DNA of 64,000 bases from Branchinecta lynchi (GCA_023053575.1 JAKZAP010000009.1:18767869-18831868); one strand, 5' to 3'. Numbered from the stretch's first letter, positions 31,966 to 41,261 are shown. Notes: generated from the sequence alone by a model not told the origin. Numbers and translations are program-made.

Positions 31966-32385
31966 ATGGAAGAATTAGAAAAGAAAATGTATGTTTACCG
32001 TCGCAGTTACAAGTACTACAATCATATAAGTAATAGCTTACTTTTATCCAAATTTCTCTTCTCGGCAGCAGGAATGTCTGCGTTTCTAGTGCTACCGCTA
32101 GCTTCTTTAAGTTTGGGTGCTGTTATCATCGAAATAATTGAAAAGCAATTAAGCATTGCTGATAGAAAAGCAGAATTTAGGACTATTTATGATTTTTATA
32201 CTGAGTTGTTGTCAATGCTAAAATGCGGACAGTTAACAATTGAGGAGGTAATTCAGAGAGAAACAGAGATGCGTAAAACCTTTCGATTTTTTCCTCGCGA
32301 AAAATACATGAAACAAGTCCGTCTGAATGGCTATAAATATTGCAAGAATACATCAATAGTTCAGAAGAATGTTCCACCAGTGTGA
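31966..32385 (+). CDS. Two-membrane-segment protein (139 aa), plus strand
   Basis: The N-terminal basic helix (YRRSYKYYNH, residues 11-20) is followed by a hydrophobic hairpin at about residues 24-56 (LLLSKFLFSAAGMSAFLVLP and ASLSLGAVIIEII), then a charged helical C-terminal part with FFPREKYMKQ. This suggests a membrane-anchored protein with both ends on one side, reminiscent in layout of SLATT-type two-helix proteins; function unknown. Outside the inverted repeats, it is the only gene transcribed opposite to the core. It shares the TATAAATG start motif, so it belongs to the element's own gene set. Confidence 0.7.
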   Translation: MEELEKKMYVYRRSYKYYNHISNSLLLSKFLFSAAGMSAFLVLPLASLSLGAVIIEIIEKQLSIADRKAEFRTIYDFYTELLSMLKCGQLTIEEVIQRETEMRKTFRFFPREKYMKQVRLNGYKYCKNTSIVQKNVPPV

Positions 32386-32476
32386 CTCTTCACACATAAC
32401 CACCACCTAGCAACAAAATCTAGCTTATAACTCAATCAATGAAACACCAATTTATTGAGAAAACTTAATTCAACAT

Positions 32477-33253
32477 TTATAGACTCAGATTATCAAAATC
32501 AATCAACACTTCATCGGATAAGAAAACTTGCGCAGGATGCTCCTTGAGTAATGAAGATAATATCTCATCCTCTTGGATCGCTTTGCGAATAGCTTTTTCA
32601 TTTTCGACGATGCAATAGTACCCTTTCCCACAGAAAGCTATTCCAGGATATTCGCGGACTAATCCATACAACTGAAGATATCTTCTTATTGTTGATTTGC
32701 TTTCTCCATATTTCTTAAATCGTTCTTCAAGAAAACACTTGTGCAGATTCTCAGGGTTGTCATTGAACAGTTTTTGCATGTACGCATACACTTCACCTTT
32801 TTTCGCTTTTAGTAACACTGATAAATAATCCAAATACACCTCCACTTTATTTAAATCAATAATTAAACGTTCTGCTTGTTCCAAACTGACTCCACATATT
32901 TTGCTGCTCAGCACCTTCTTCATGCTTACGTCCACTTTGAAGTTTCCAAACCTTCGCGAAGCATGTAAATTCGCTTTAATATCGGCTAAAAACTGCACGC
33001 TCTTCTCTTTTTTCTTGTCAACAGAGGAACACGCTGTCGTACGGTCTTCACCTTCGACTTCATCTGAGGCTGTGACTACCTTACTCCACAGCGAAAGGAA
33101 TGTTTCTTGCTCCGATTTCTCCAGTTTGAACAACCCATTCATATACTTTTTCGGAATGGTTGCTGTTTTCTTCTGAATACCTTCGCTGTTCATCTGAAAA
33201 TAAAAATCTTTTAACGACCTTGATGATTCCTTTACAGAATTTTTGAAGGCCAT
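32477..33253 (-). CDS. Unrecognised 258-aa accessory gene
   Basis: A hydrophilic, Lys/Glu-rich protein without membrane segments. Residues around 165-195 (GESKSTIRRYLQLYGLVREY) resemble a helix-turn-helix recognition segment, and the C terminus is acidic (LSDEVLIDFDNLSL). I do not recognise the family; a regulatory or DNA-binding cargo protein is a guess. It converges with the 139-aa gene, and a minus-strand AATAAA (32450-32455) lies in between. Unlike almost all other genes of the element it lacks TAAATG. Its upstream DNA has a triplicated 83-bp unit, a TATA box and heat-shock-element-like arrays, implying different regulation. Confidence 0.7.
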   Translation of the reverse strand: MAFKNSVKESSRSLKDFYFQMNSEGIQKKTATIPKKYMNGLFKLEKSEQETFLSLWSKVVTASDEVEGEDRTTACSSVDKKKEKSVQFLADIKANLHASRRFGNFKVDVSMKKVLSSKICGVSLEQAERLIIDLNKVEVYLDYLSVLLKAKKGEVYAYMQKLFNDNPENLHKCFLEERFKKYGESKSTIRRYLQLYGLVREYPGIAFCGKGYYCIVENEKAIRKAIQEDEILSSLLKEHPAQVFLSDEVLIDFDNLSL

Positions 33254-33470
33254 TTGATTCCTACTTCATCTCGTGTGACGCGCTTCGCAACATTATCTGA
33301 CCCAGATAATTCCTTTACAGAATTTTTGAAGGCCATTTGATTCCTACTTCATCTCGTGTGACGCGCTTCGCAACATTATCTAACCCATTAAAAATTCTTT
33401 ACAGAATCTGTCAAGACCATCTGGTTCCTACGTCATCTCCTGTGATGCGCTTCGTCATCTGATAACTCGT
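33226..33470. repeat. 83-bp tandem repeat duplicating the start of the 258-aa gene
   Basis: The unit begins at 33226 and 33309 (near-identical) and again, diverged, at about 33393. Each copy carries the CCATTTGATTCC text containing the start codon of the 258-aa gene and a GTGACGCGCTTCG block. Upstream copies therefore add out-of-frame ATGs; the middle copy opens a short frame that overlaps the real start codon. Confidence 0.85.
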
Positions 33471-33662
33471 GTGGTATACTTGATATTTGCGTAATTTTTT
33501 GTTTCAGATGCAGCTATTCCTATCTTGCTAGATATCTACCTGGATATCCTTGTTTTTATCGCTAGAAAACTAAAAAATACTTACATTGGAAATTTTTTCT
33601 TTCTTCAACACCTTCTTAATCTCAACTTGTTTACAAATGTCTCCTTAACCAGATGCGCGACA

Positions 33663-33747
33663 CTATATATATTCGCGAATCTTCTCCGCCGAGTCTTGTT
33701 ATCTGCTGGAGGTGACGCATCTAAATATTCGAGAATATTCGAGAATA
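33663..33747 (-). promoter_or_regulatory. Putative TATA box with heat-shock elements
   Basis: Read for the minus-strand 258-aa gene, a TATATATA box (33664-33671) is preceded by a three-part array TTCGCGAATCTTC (33672-33684) and a perfect four-part array TTCGAGAATATTCGAGAA (33728-33745). Alternating GAA/TTC at 5-bp spacing is the binding site of heat shock factor trimers. TGACGCATC lies on both sides of the second array. Function is inferred from sequence. Confidence 0.55.
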
Positions 33748-33806
33748 TTTAGTGTGACGCATCTCTCACACCACAGGTGTTACGATCTGCCGGTAATTAG
33801 GAGCTT

Positions 33807-34391
33807 TGGATTTTTATTTAATAAAATCATCCCCTAATAAATGGAGTCCACAAAGGAAGTCTTGAATACAATCAGAATGAATAAATACAATGAGACAATC
33901 AGGAAAGAAGAACTAGTTCTAGGACTGAAATATACTATCGTTAAAATGAGAATTGCTAAGACAAAATATGGTGATAAGTTGGTTGTGGTCATTAATCATA
34001 ATAACAAACCCTGTGATTTGTTTATAACACAGAAATATAATGCCATTGCTAACGAATTACTTTTAAAGAAAAATCTAGTTTTGCAGCCTATTGTACGCGA
34101 AAACAAGAACAAAGAAACATATGTGGATTTAGAACTGTTTACTCAGTAATATTTGAATAAAAAATGAAAAATGTAAAAAAAAGAAGTAGTAGTATATTGT
34201 AGTATTTTATATGTAGTAAAGGGTAATATTCTCATTTCTTGTATCCTTTATTTTGGAAGTAAGAAAATAAAAAAGTTCTTAAAAAGGGGGGTAATTTGGT
34301 AAAAAGGATGTTAAAGTTTAAGAAATTGATGTTAAAATGGGGTTTTGAAATTGGGGGGAGGGTGGAGTAGAACCCGGCTTTATATACTACT
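33807..34391. repeat. Right terminal inverted repeat of the Polinton
   Basis: 585 bp, inverse of 19639-20224. It ends AGTATATAAAGCC reading inward from the tip (5'-AGTAGTATATAAAGCC on the minus strand), followed by the target duplication GAGCCC at 34392-34397. Confidence 0.93.
33841..34149 (+). CDS. ITR-encoded 102-aa protein, OB-fold-like candidate (right copy)
   Basis: Identical in amino-acid sequence to the left-repeat copy at 19882-20190, with the same CCCCTAATAAATG start and an AATAAA at 34164-34169. The two genes point outward toward the element's tips. Identity over the whole gene implies recent insertion or ongoing homogenisation of the repeats during replication. The possible single-strand DNA-binding role is discussed for the left copy. 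Confidence 0.8.
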   Translation: MESTKEVLNTIRMNKYNETIRKEELVLGLKYTIVKMRIAKTKYGDKLVVVINHNNKPCDLFITQKYNAIANELLLKKNLVLQPIVRENKNKETYVDLELFTQ

Positions 34392-34560
34392 GAGCCCATC
34401 TACGAACTTGACCTTACCCTTGACCGAATGAGTCCTCACACCAAGTTTCATCAAAATATCTCATTCTCTTCGAGAGTTATCGTGCTCACAGACAGACGAA
34501 CATTTTTTGCGATGTCATAGGTATCCCGCCACTTACGTTTTGGGATCCCAAAAAGCATTT
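34392..34560 (+). repeat. Family B element, right part after the Polinton
   Basis: Continues the copy interrupted at 19638: CATCTACGAACTTGACC, then CAAGTTTCATCAAAATATCTC, ending ACTTACGTTTTGGGATCCC. Confidence 0.75.
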
Positions 34561-34912
34561 CCTATACCGGGCTTTTGCCTCACCGAATCCAAATATTTTT
34601 ATTCCGAATTCGCAGAGTTAAATCCGATGAAGGAAATTTTTTTTTTTTTACATTGTTTATCCATAGCCGAGGGCGCACTTCGTTTCTTTTCTTTCTTAAT
34701 AAATGAATCAGCATAATAGACACGAATTTGGCAGCTAGATGGAATAGGAATTGAGTTTCTACAGCCCAGCTTTCACGTATTCTTTGCAGTATTTCGCGCC
34801 GGAAGAAGGAAGTTTGAATCTGACTTTTAAATCCCACGTCAGAAATTTAAATCTGACTTTTAGATCTGAATGCGGAAATCAGATGTGACCTCCAAGACCA
34901 CAGAGACATTAA

Positions 34913-36186
34913 AGTTTAATCGAAAAGCCAACTTACTTTAATTTCTTGGATCTGAAAACATTATTTGTTTACTGTGCTAAGGGACTTATTTATTTTTTCA
35001 TCTTGACTCTAGTAGAGAGGTTAACAATATGGGATCGACTAAAACCAGGAAGGGAAGGGAACGTGAGAAAAGCAGGAAGGGCATACTAAAACGAGGAAGG
35101 GCATCCTAAAACCAGGAAGGCTGTCGCCAGAATTCGCAGCAGTGTTCCCTTCCTCTATTTAGTATATTTGAGGGGTCGACAACTTTTCAAATTAAAAGTT
35201 CACCATCCCTTCCTCGTTTTAGTATCCTGACACGAGTAGTCATTAAGTTCAGTGAGGGGTGGGCAACTATAAAGATTGTAATTTACCTTTACTTTTGTCG
35301 TTCTGACGGTAGGCGACTAACCAGGATGGGCATACTAAAACGAGGACGGGCATCCTAAAACCAGGAACGCTGTCACCAGAATTCTCAGCCTCAGCAGCGT
35401 TCCCTTCCTCTATTTAGTATTATTTGAGGGGTTGGCAACTTTTCAAATTCAAAAGTTCACCATCCCTTCCTCGTTTTAGTATCCTGACATGTGTAGGCAT
35501 TCAGTGAGGGGTTGGCAACTACAAAAATTGTAATTCACCTTTTCATTTCTCGTTCTGACGGTAGGCGACTAACCAGGAAGGGCATACTAAAACGAGGAAG
35601 GGATGGTGAACTTTGTATTTGAAAAGTTGTCGACCCTCAAATAATACTAAATAGAGGAAGGGAACAGTGCTGCGAATTCTTGCAAAAGCATTCCTGGTTT
35701 TAGGATGCCCTTCCTCGTTTTAGCATACCCTTCCTGGTTTTAGTATGCCTTCCTGCTTTTCTCGCGTTCCCTTCCCTTCCTGGTTTTAGTCGATCCCTAA
35801 CAATATACCCTGCTGGCCAGACAAGACAAAGTTCATCTAGAAGCAGAGGATTTGAATTTCAACAAAAGCGTGCATTTCAATTTCTAACGAAGCGAAGCTC
35901 AGGAAATGTCCAGTTCCAGATTGGAAGGTCACTTCTGATTCCACTATTGCCTGTGACCCCAAGAACATTTATTTTTTGGCAATCGTTTACCATTTTAATT
36001 GCTAAATGTCTCTGATATAGACCTGCATGCAAACCGAGGTATGACAAATCGGAATGAAAAAGTTCATTCGATGAAAATCGATCTCCTCAATAGGGCAAAG
36101 AAGTAACCCATTTCCATCGGATCTTCAAATTTAAGTGAAACGTCACGGGTAACTATACTGCTATTACAGCCCCATTCGGTTAAACT
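34913..36186 (+). mobile_element. TTAA-flanked MITE, family T1, interrupted
   Basis: Starts AGTTTAATCGAAAAGCC and ends CATTCGGTTAAACT, flanked by TTAA (34909-34912 and 36187-36190). Its length is inflated by the MULE-like foldback element at 35031-35797; without it the size would be about 500 bp, like other T1 copies. Confidence 0.75.
35031..35797 (+). mobile_element. MULE-like foldback element with perfect 9-bp duplication
   Basis: 767 bp with ends GGGATCGACTAAAACCAGG and CCTGGTTTTAGTCGATCCC. The 9-bp TAACAATAT occurs on both sides (35022-35030 and 35798-35806). The interior repeats AACGAGGAAGGG and CCCTTCCTCGTTTTAGTAT blocks in both orientations, so the whole element is strongly self-complementary. 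It is a variant subfamily shared with 58447-59443. Confidence 0.8.
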
Positions 36187-36329
36187 TTAAACTCCAGATG
36201 CCCTTTAGTCGAAGTGCCGGAAAAGTTTCATTGTTGTTGTCTTTACGGCACTCGAACGAGTGACCCTATTAGGATGGAGCTTGGCGAACAGGACTGTCAT
36301 ATTATTCGCTGGAACTGGAGGGGTCTGTG

Positions 36330-36655
36330 GAGCCGTCCGTGGCCGAACGGGTTAGCGCGCTGGACTCCAAAGCGAAGGGTCGCTTGTTCGAGCCTCGGTG
36401 GTGCCTACCGTTTGGTTTAGGGCGAGGGTTAGTGGCGTTTCCCCGTAAGACAAGTCAAAAGTCCATCCAGCTTCAAATGAATACCTAGAGAAATCTAGGG
36501 GAAAGCACGGGAAGCGTCGGATGATTTGCTCCCAACCAAGCACTGCACTCCCGGCTGAGGGCGGAGTATAAAGCCACCTGCCACCTGCCACCTAAATATA
36601 AAGCCACCTAAATATAAAGCCACCTAAATATAAAGCCACCTGCCACCTGCGCTAC
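36330..36655 (+). mobile_element. tRNA-derived SINE
   Basis: The head carries RNA polymerase III promoter boxes: box A TGGCCGAACGGGTTAGC (about 36340-36356) and box B TTGTTCGAGCC (about 36384-36394), in tRNA-like spacing. The stem around CTGGACTCCAAAG pairs poorly, so it is not an intact tRNA. A unique body follows, and the tail is a tandem of TAAAGCCACCT-type units (36569-36650). The head looks Ser/Leu-like, but the parent tRNA is uncertain. Confidence 0.75.
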
Positions 36656-37024
36656 GCGAACTTTAACCGGTTTGGATGCTAAAATTTGCATTTGCTTTGC
36701 TTTGCTTGCCGGAGGGGTCCTTGGAAGACCCATCCGAAAGCTCGAATCTTATCTAATATAAATGCAAACTACCACTGCAAGTGCAAAATGAGCTTTCATC
36801 TCTTGTACTTTTTCTCCCTTTCTTCTCATTCATATTCAATCTTTACCGTGTTGGTCGTTTCGTGAGTAAATAAAAATTTCTATACTCATTACAACATGCA
36901 TCAGATAGACAAGTTTTCACACCCCACTAATTGGGTTAATTAATCAAGCTTGTGAAGTATTCTCGTCAGACGCGGATGTTATAGATAAATAATATATCTC
37001 CCGAACGAACCAGCTATTCCGAAG

Positions 37025-37215
37025 GGGATCGACTAAAAAGAGACACGGCATGGCATAAGGAGGCATGAGTACTAAAAAGAGGCACGAAAACTAAAAGGGC
37101 CCTTTCAGGCTGCAGAGTTAGGGGCAGGAACAACGAACAAACGAAAGTGCCTTCTTTTAGGCTCTGGAGATACGAATTTTCAATTACTTTCTACCTCTTA
37201 CTAATCTCTTCGGAA
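37025..37215 (+). mobile_element. MULE-like foldback element, one end only
   Basis: Begins GGGATCGACTAAAAAGAG and continues with the AAGAGGCACGAAAACTAAAA text of the 14813-15305 copy; no matching right end was found. Confidence 0.5.
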
Positions 37216-38021
37216 TAAGAAGGGTAGGGGCAGCGTGGAACGAAACGATAGACTAATTTCCCAGGATGTTCACAATTAATATCCCGATTTAGATGCCTAC
37301 TTTCGCCAAAAATTATCTTCGAAAAGGAATCAGTAATTAGGGGAGGGTCTCCTTTTAAGAAAGCTTCTCTAAAGGAAATAATCGGTAATTGGAAGACGAG
37401 ATGGAAAAAGATATCTGGATTGTTCTCATTATTTAACATGGTTTCCCTTGTGTCTAATGATACAATTTTCCTTCTCTAGAAGTCAATGATTTTGTTTTAG
37501 ACAAAATGCTGGGGGGGGGGGGGCAACAAAATGATTCACTGGTGGCTCACAAATAGATCTAGTGTCAATGAACTCAATTAATTAATTACATGTTTTTGCT
37601 GTTTCCAGACCTCTCGATGAATCCAGGCTACAAAAATATATTTGTTAGTTTAGCTGATATAGAATAAATGGAAAGATTTTCAGTCGGTAGTATTCATTAT
37701 GAACACAGCTGTGGTTCTTCCGAAATACGAACCTTTCCCACAATTAGTCCTTCTTTTTCGCCGGGTTATTAATCACTAAGTTTTCCTGACAGATAAGCTT
37801 CGCTGACACACCTTTCCTTCTTGAGAACATGGCTGATTTTTAAGCAGAAACTAGATCTATGTTGCCTGGCCAACGTGAAGTGTTGAGGCAACCTATGTTC
37901 GGCGTCGCCGACTAAAGTGTTGCGAGTACAACACTTTGGTTTTGTTTCTTCGCCATCGGTTGAATCAGTAATCGTCAGTAATCACATGATCAAAGGATGT
38001 TTCTCAGCGTAGAAAAAACAA
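37216..38021. other. Unassigned stretch
   Basis: No gene recognised. A G tract lies at 37511-37522. The motif TTGCGAGTACAACACTTTGG near 37920 is unassigned. Confidence 0.3.
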
Positions 38022-39186
38022 GACCAAAGGTGTCGATGGGATCCACAAAAATCTAATATTTGATTCAGACAATCGAGTCTTGTATTCGCCAGAACCAGTC
38101 TTGGACAGGCTAATCATCAGAGAAAACCAAGTTCAGATATACCTATATAAGCCATATCTATTTTGACGATACTGACCGATACTTCCTGTCGATTTCCGAG
38201 GAAACTACTAGTCCAGCAAAAAAAAAATACAGAAACAAAACCAGCGTATCTCCTTATCCCTATAAAGAACATCTAATCAGCTTTGAATAAAAGCTTGACT
38301 TAAAAAATCCGGTTACAACCGGATTCCGGAATAATTATATGTCCGGGTAGAAAACCATTGTCATATACCGACTCAGCCTCTCTTCTTACCCCTTAATCTG
38401 TCATCTAATCGAACTTTTGCTTTTAACAAATTTTCCGGGTTTGGCCGGATTCCGGGAGAACTAGTTGTCCGGCGAGAAAATGATTTTCACCATCATGTTC
38501 GGCATGTCTTTTTACCCATAAATCACACATTTAATCAACTTCAAATTAAACTTTTACTTTTAACCAACTTTCCGGTTTTCGCCGGATTCCGGGCGAACTA
38601 CATGTCCGGGTAGAAAATTGTTTTCACATAAGTGTTCAGCATTTCTTCTTGCCCTAAATCGAACATCTAATCGACTTGAAATAAAACTTTTAATTTTAAC
38701 AAACTTTCCGGTTTCGGCCGGATTCCGGGAGAACTAATTGTCCGTCGAGAAAATGGTTTTCACCATCGTCTTCAGCATGTCTTCCTACTCCTAAATCGAA
38801 CATCTAATCAACTTCAAATAAAACTTTTACTTTTAACAAACTTTCCGGTTTTGGCCAGATTCCGGGCGAACTACTCTTCCGATAACAAATTGGTCTTCAC
38901 CATCGTGCTCAGAATCTCTTCTTACCTCATAATCGACTATCACATTAGCTGTTTCAAAATAGTTTGTTTGCCCCTTAATTTGAACCCCCCCCCTCCCACC
39001 CCTAAATGTAGGGCTACAAATCCCATCTACGAACTTGACTCATCCGACGACTCAACGAATCCTCACACCAAGTTTCATCAAAATATCTCATTCCCTTCGA
39101 GAGTTATCGTGCTTACAGACGGACGGACGGACAACTTTTGCTATGTCATAGGTATCCCTCCACTTACGTTTTGGGATCCCAATAAC
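38022..39186 (+). repeat. Family B element, full-length copy
   Basis: The clearest copy. The left end is ACAAGACCAAAGGTGTCGAT with GGGATCC. About seven tandem units of roughly 125 bp follow, carrying TTTCCGGTTTTGGCCGGATT and CATCTAATCAACTTCAAATA. A unique right part contains CCCTAAATGTAGGGCTAC and a GACGGACGGACGG microsatellite, ending ACTTACGTTTTGGGATCCC. No coding capacity; no target duplication noticed. The layout suggests a non-autonomous rolling-circle (Helentron-like) element, as inference. Confidence 0.7.
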
Positions 39187-39435
39187 AACAGAAGAATATC
39201 GGAAGAAGGGACTAAATTGATTTTGCAGCCAGTTGAACTTTATCCTTTTCAATCGTAGACATCGTGACGGATGAAAACTTGGAACATTATCTCATATAAT
39301 CTAGTTAGTATTACAAGGCAATCCGTAACTTTTCAAGATCTAAATAAATTGCAACGTGAAAGCAAATTACTGAAAAAAAAGACTGCCAGATACTTCGCTC
39401 GACTTATTTACTTTTTATTCATACATCAGTGAAGC

Positions 39436-39948
39436 CTTATTTGGGATCCCAAAACTTTAGTGACGGGATATCTGCGACTTAGTAAAGTTTGTCCGTACGT
39501 CCACCTGTCAGTCTGTCTGTCGAGCACGATACCTCTCGATGCGGTTGAGACGTTTTGGTCAAACTTGGTGTGGTGTGAGTTCTAATTACAGGATTTGTTA
39601 GACAAGCCACGTAGCCTCATATTTAGGGACCGAGGAGGGGATTTCAAATCTAGGGGTTAAAAAAAAAAAACATTTTGTTCAAGCTAATAAGGTTGTCAAT
39701 CTTGAGGTGAGGAGTCACGCTGAATCCACAGCTCAACTTTATTTTCAGACGGACAAGGAGTTCGACCGGAATCCGGCTGAAACTGGAAATTTGGTAGCTA
39801 TTTGGTAGTTGGCAAGTAAAAGTTATTTCTTTTAGTCGACGATGATTCGATACCGTACAAGGGTAAGAAGCCATGCTGAAACCATATCTCAGCTTTCTTA
39901 GCTCGCCGGACAAACAGTTCGCCCGGTATCTGGCCAAAACCAGAAGTT
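39436..39948 (-). repeat. Family B element (reverse), split by the LINE
   Basis: Starts TTTGGGATCCCAAAACTTTAG, continues through reverse B units, and breaks at AAAACCAGAAGTT where the LINE begins. It resumes at 44201 (AAAACCGGAAATT) and runs to about 44540. Confidence 0.7.
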
Positions 39949-40103
39949 CCGTGTCAGCACTCATTCAGTGTAGTCGCAAAAATTTTGCAAGCGACGGACT
40001 ATACGAGTTCTCACTGTGCATTCATGGTGAATGGTGGTGAATTCAAAGCTGGATTTACTTCTGTCTGGATTACCTGCAACTACGCGCTGTCTGAAAGGAG
40101 GCC

Positions 40104-41261
40104 TTGGTATTTACGAATTCAAGGCCTTTATCTGTAAGTCCCCTTACGATTTATACTTTGGAGCCGTTTGGAATGGCTGGTCCTGTCATTGATGAACTGC
40201 TATGTTTTCTGACGAATCGTATGGATTGCCTACCGAAGGATATTGCACTTAGCCTATGTGATGGCATGTATTCGTTGGATGATGTTACTGCTAGTCGGAG
40301 TGTGCTCTGCAGGCTCATTTCTACTGAGGAGCGTGCAAAATTTGCTGATTTAATTAACCCTACGAGGAGGTCTAAGAATTTAGCGCTTAATGACCTGTAC
40401 TTAATCCTGCAGCAGTGCGACAGATCGAAACTGCCGGTTTTTGCGGCTGGTAACTTAAACAAGCTGCCATCGCAATCGATTGCGAACTTTGATCTTGCAG
40501 CGATTGTTGCCTCGTACTCTATCCTTGAGAAGGAACTGAGATCTCTGCGAGCCGAAGTAATCCTACTGAAATCTGCTGTCGAAGAAAAATCCGCACCAGC
40601 AGCCTTTGCTTGCGCCAACTGTTTTCCTGTTACTGGCGATAAAAATCTTTTACAGCGCGAGATCGTTCCGTGCCAAATCCTGAGCAAACTAGGGCATTGC
40701 TCTCAAGTGAATGACGTCACTCTGACACCACCAAATCTCGACGAGAGCGTAGCCGAGGTGTTAGGAAATGGTAATATGCCGGCGGGGACTGGCAAATCCT
40801 ACTCTGCGGTGGTAAAGAAGGGAGTTGGAGCTGGAGCAAGAAATCCGAGTGGAACCTGGTCTAACGGCAGTAAGGTTCGTGCTCCCCCCAGGTATGTCAA
40901 CCCTAAGGTAACGATAGGGTCTAATGTTAAAAGCAGCTCTAGCTGTAAATCTGTGCTTCAAACTAAAGTTTGTCGATTATTTGCTAGTCGATTTGTGCCA
41001 AGCACTGACCCTACCATTCTCGCTAAAGAGTTAGCTAACCGACTGAAGTGCCGTGTAACATGTGAAAAGGTTGATACAAAAAGCACAAACAGTGCATCAT
41101 TCAAGATTACTACGCCGGCGACTATGCGCCCGACGTTAATGGATCCAGAATTTTGGCCTGCGGGCATATATGTGCGTAATTACTACGAGCCGACAAAGCC
41201 AACTAGTAACCCCCATCCTGAGCTCATAGCAACTGGGAGTGGTATTTGCCCTAGTACGTAA
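40104..41261 (+). CDS. LINE ORF1 protein
   Basis: 385 aa. It would bind element RNA in a ribonucleoprotein. It contains a coiled-coil-prone segment at about residues 140-168 (YSILEKELRSLRAEVILLKS) and a C-terminal RNA-binding-like module (about 295-375) containing SRFVPSTDPTILAKEL and FWPAGIYVRNYYEP, a pattern common in ORF1 of CR1-like elements. A second Met at residue 24 (MAGPVIDELL) is an alternative start. Its stop overlaps the ORF2 start as TAATG, consistent with termination-reinitiation. Confidence 0.8.
   Translation: MVFTNSRPLSVSPLTIYTLEPFGMAGPVIDELLCFLTNRMDCLPKDIALSLCDGMYSLDDVTASRSVLCRLISTEERAKFADLINPTRRSKNLALNDLYLILQQCDRSKLPVFAAGNLNKLPSQSIANFDLAAIVASYSILEKELRSLRAEVILLKSAVEEKSAPAAFACANCFPVTGDKNLLQREIVPCQILSKLGHCSQVNDVTLTPPNLDESVAEVLGNGNMPAGTGKSYSAVVKKGVGAGARNPSGTWSNGSKVRAPPRYVNPKVTIGSNVKSSSSCKSVLQTKVCRLFASRFVPSTDPTILAKELANRLKCRVTCEKVDTKSTNSASFKITTPATMRPTLMDPEFWPAGIYVRNYYEPTKPTSNPHPELIATGSGICPST

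Larger units (their letters stand above)
19639..34391. mobile_element. Complete Polinton/Maverick (adintovirus-like) element
   Basis: This 14,753-bp virus-like DNA transposon has terminal inverted repeats (19639-20224 and 33807-34391) and a perfect 6-bp target duplication GAGCCC at 19633-19638 and 34392-34397. It encodes DNA polymerase B, DDE integrase, adenain-type protease, packaging ATPase and capsid-type proteins, the diagnostic set of the group. Base composition is markedly AT-rich compared with the flanks, consistent with transfer. Core frames are open, apart from the palindrome that splits the fibre-like gene and the -1 overlap at the integrase. The element therefore looks young, but whether it is active or produces particles cannot be told from sequence. 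Confidence 0.95.

Noticed and set aside
36330..36410. Functional tRNA gene
   Set aside because: Box A and box B are good, but the anticodon stem pairs poorly and the sequence continues into a body and short-repeat tail; a SINE head fits better.
40151..40687. 178-aa minus-strand ORF antisense to LINE ORF1
   Set aside because: Antisense shadow of a real coding frame; no recognisable domain.
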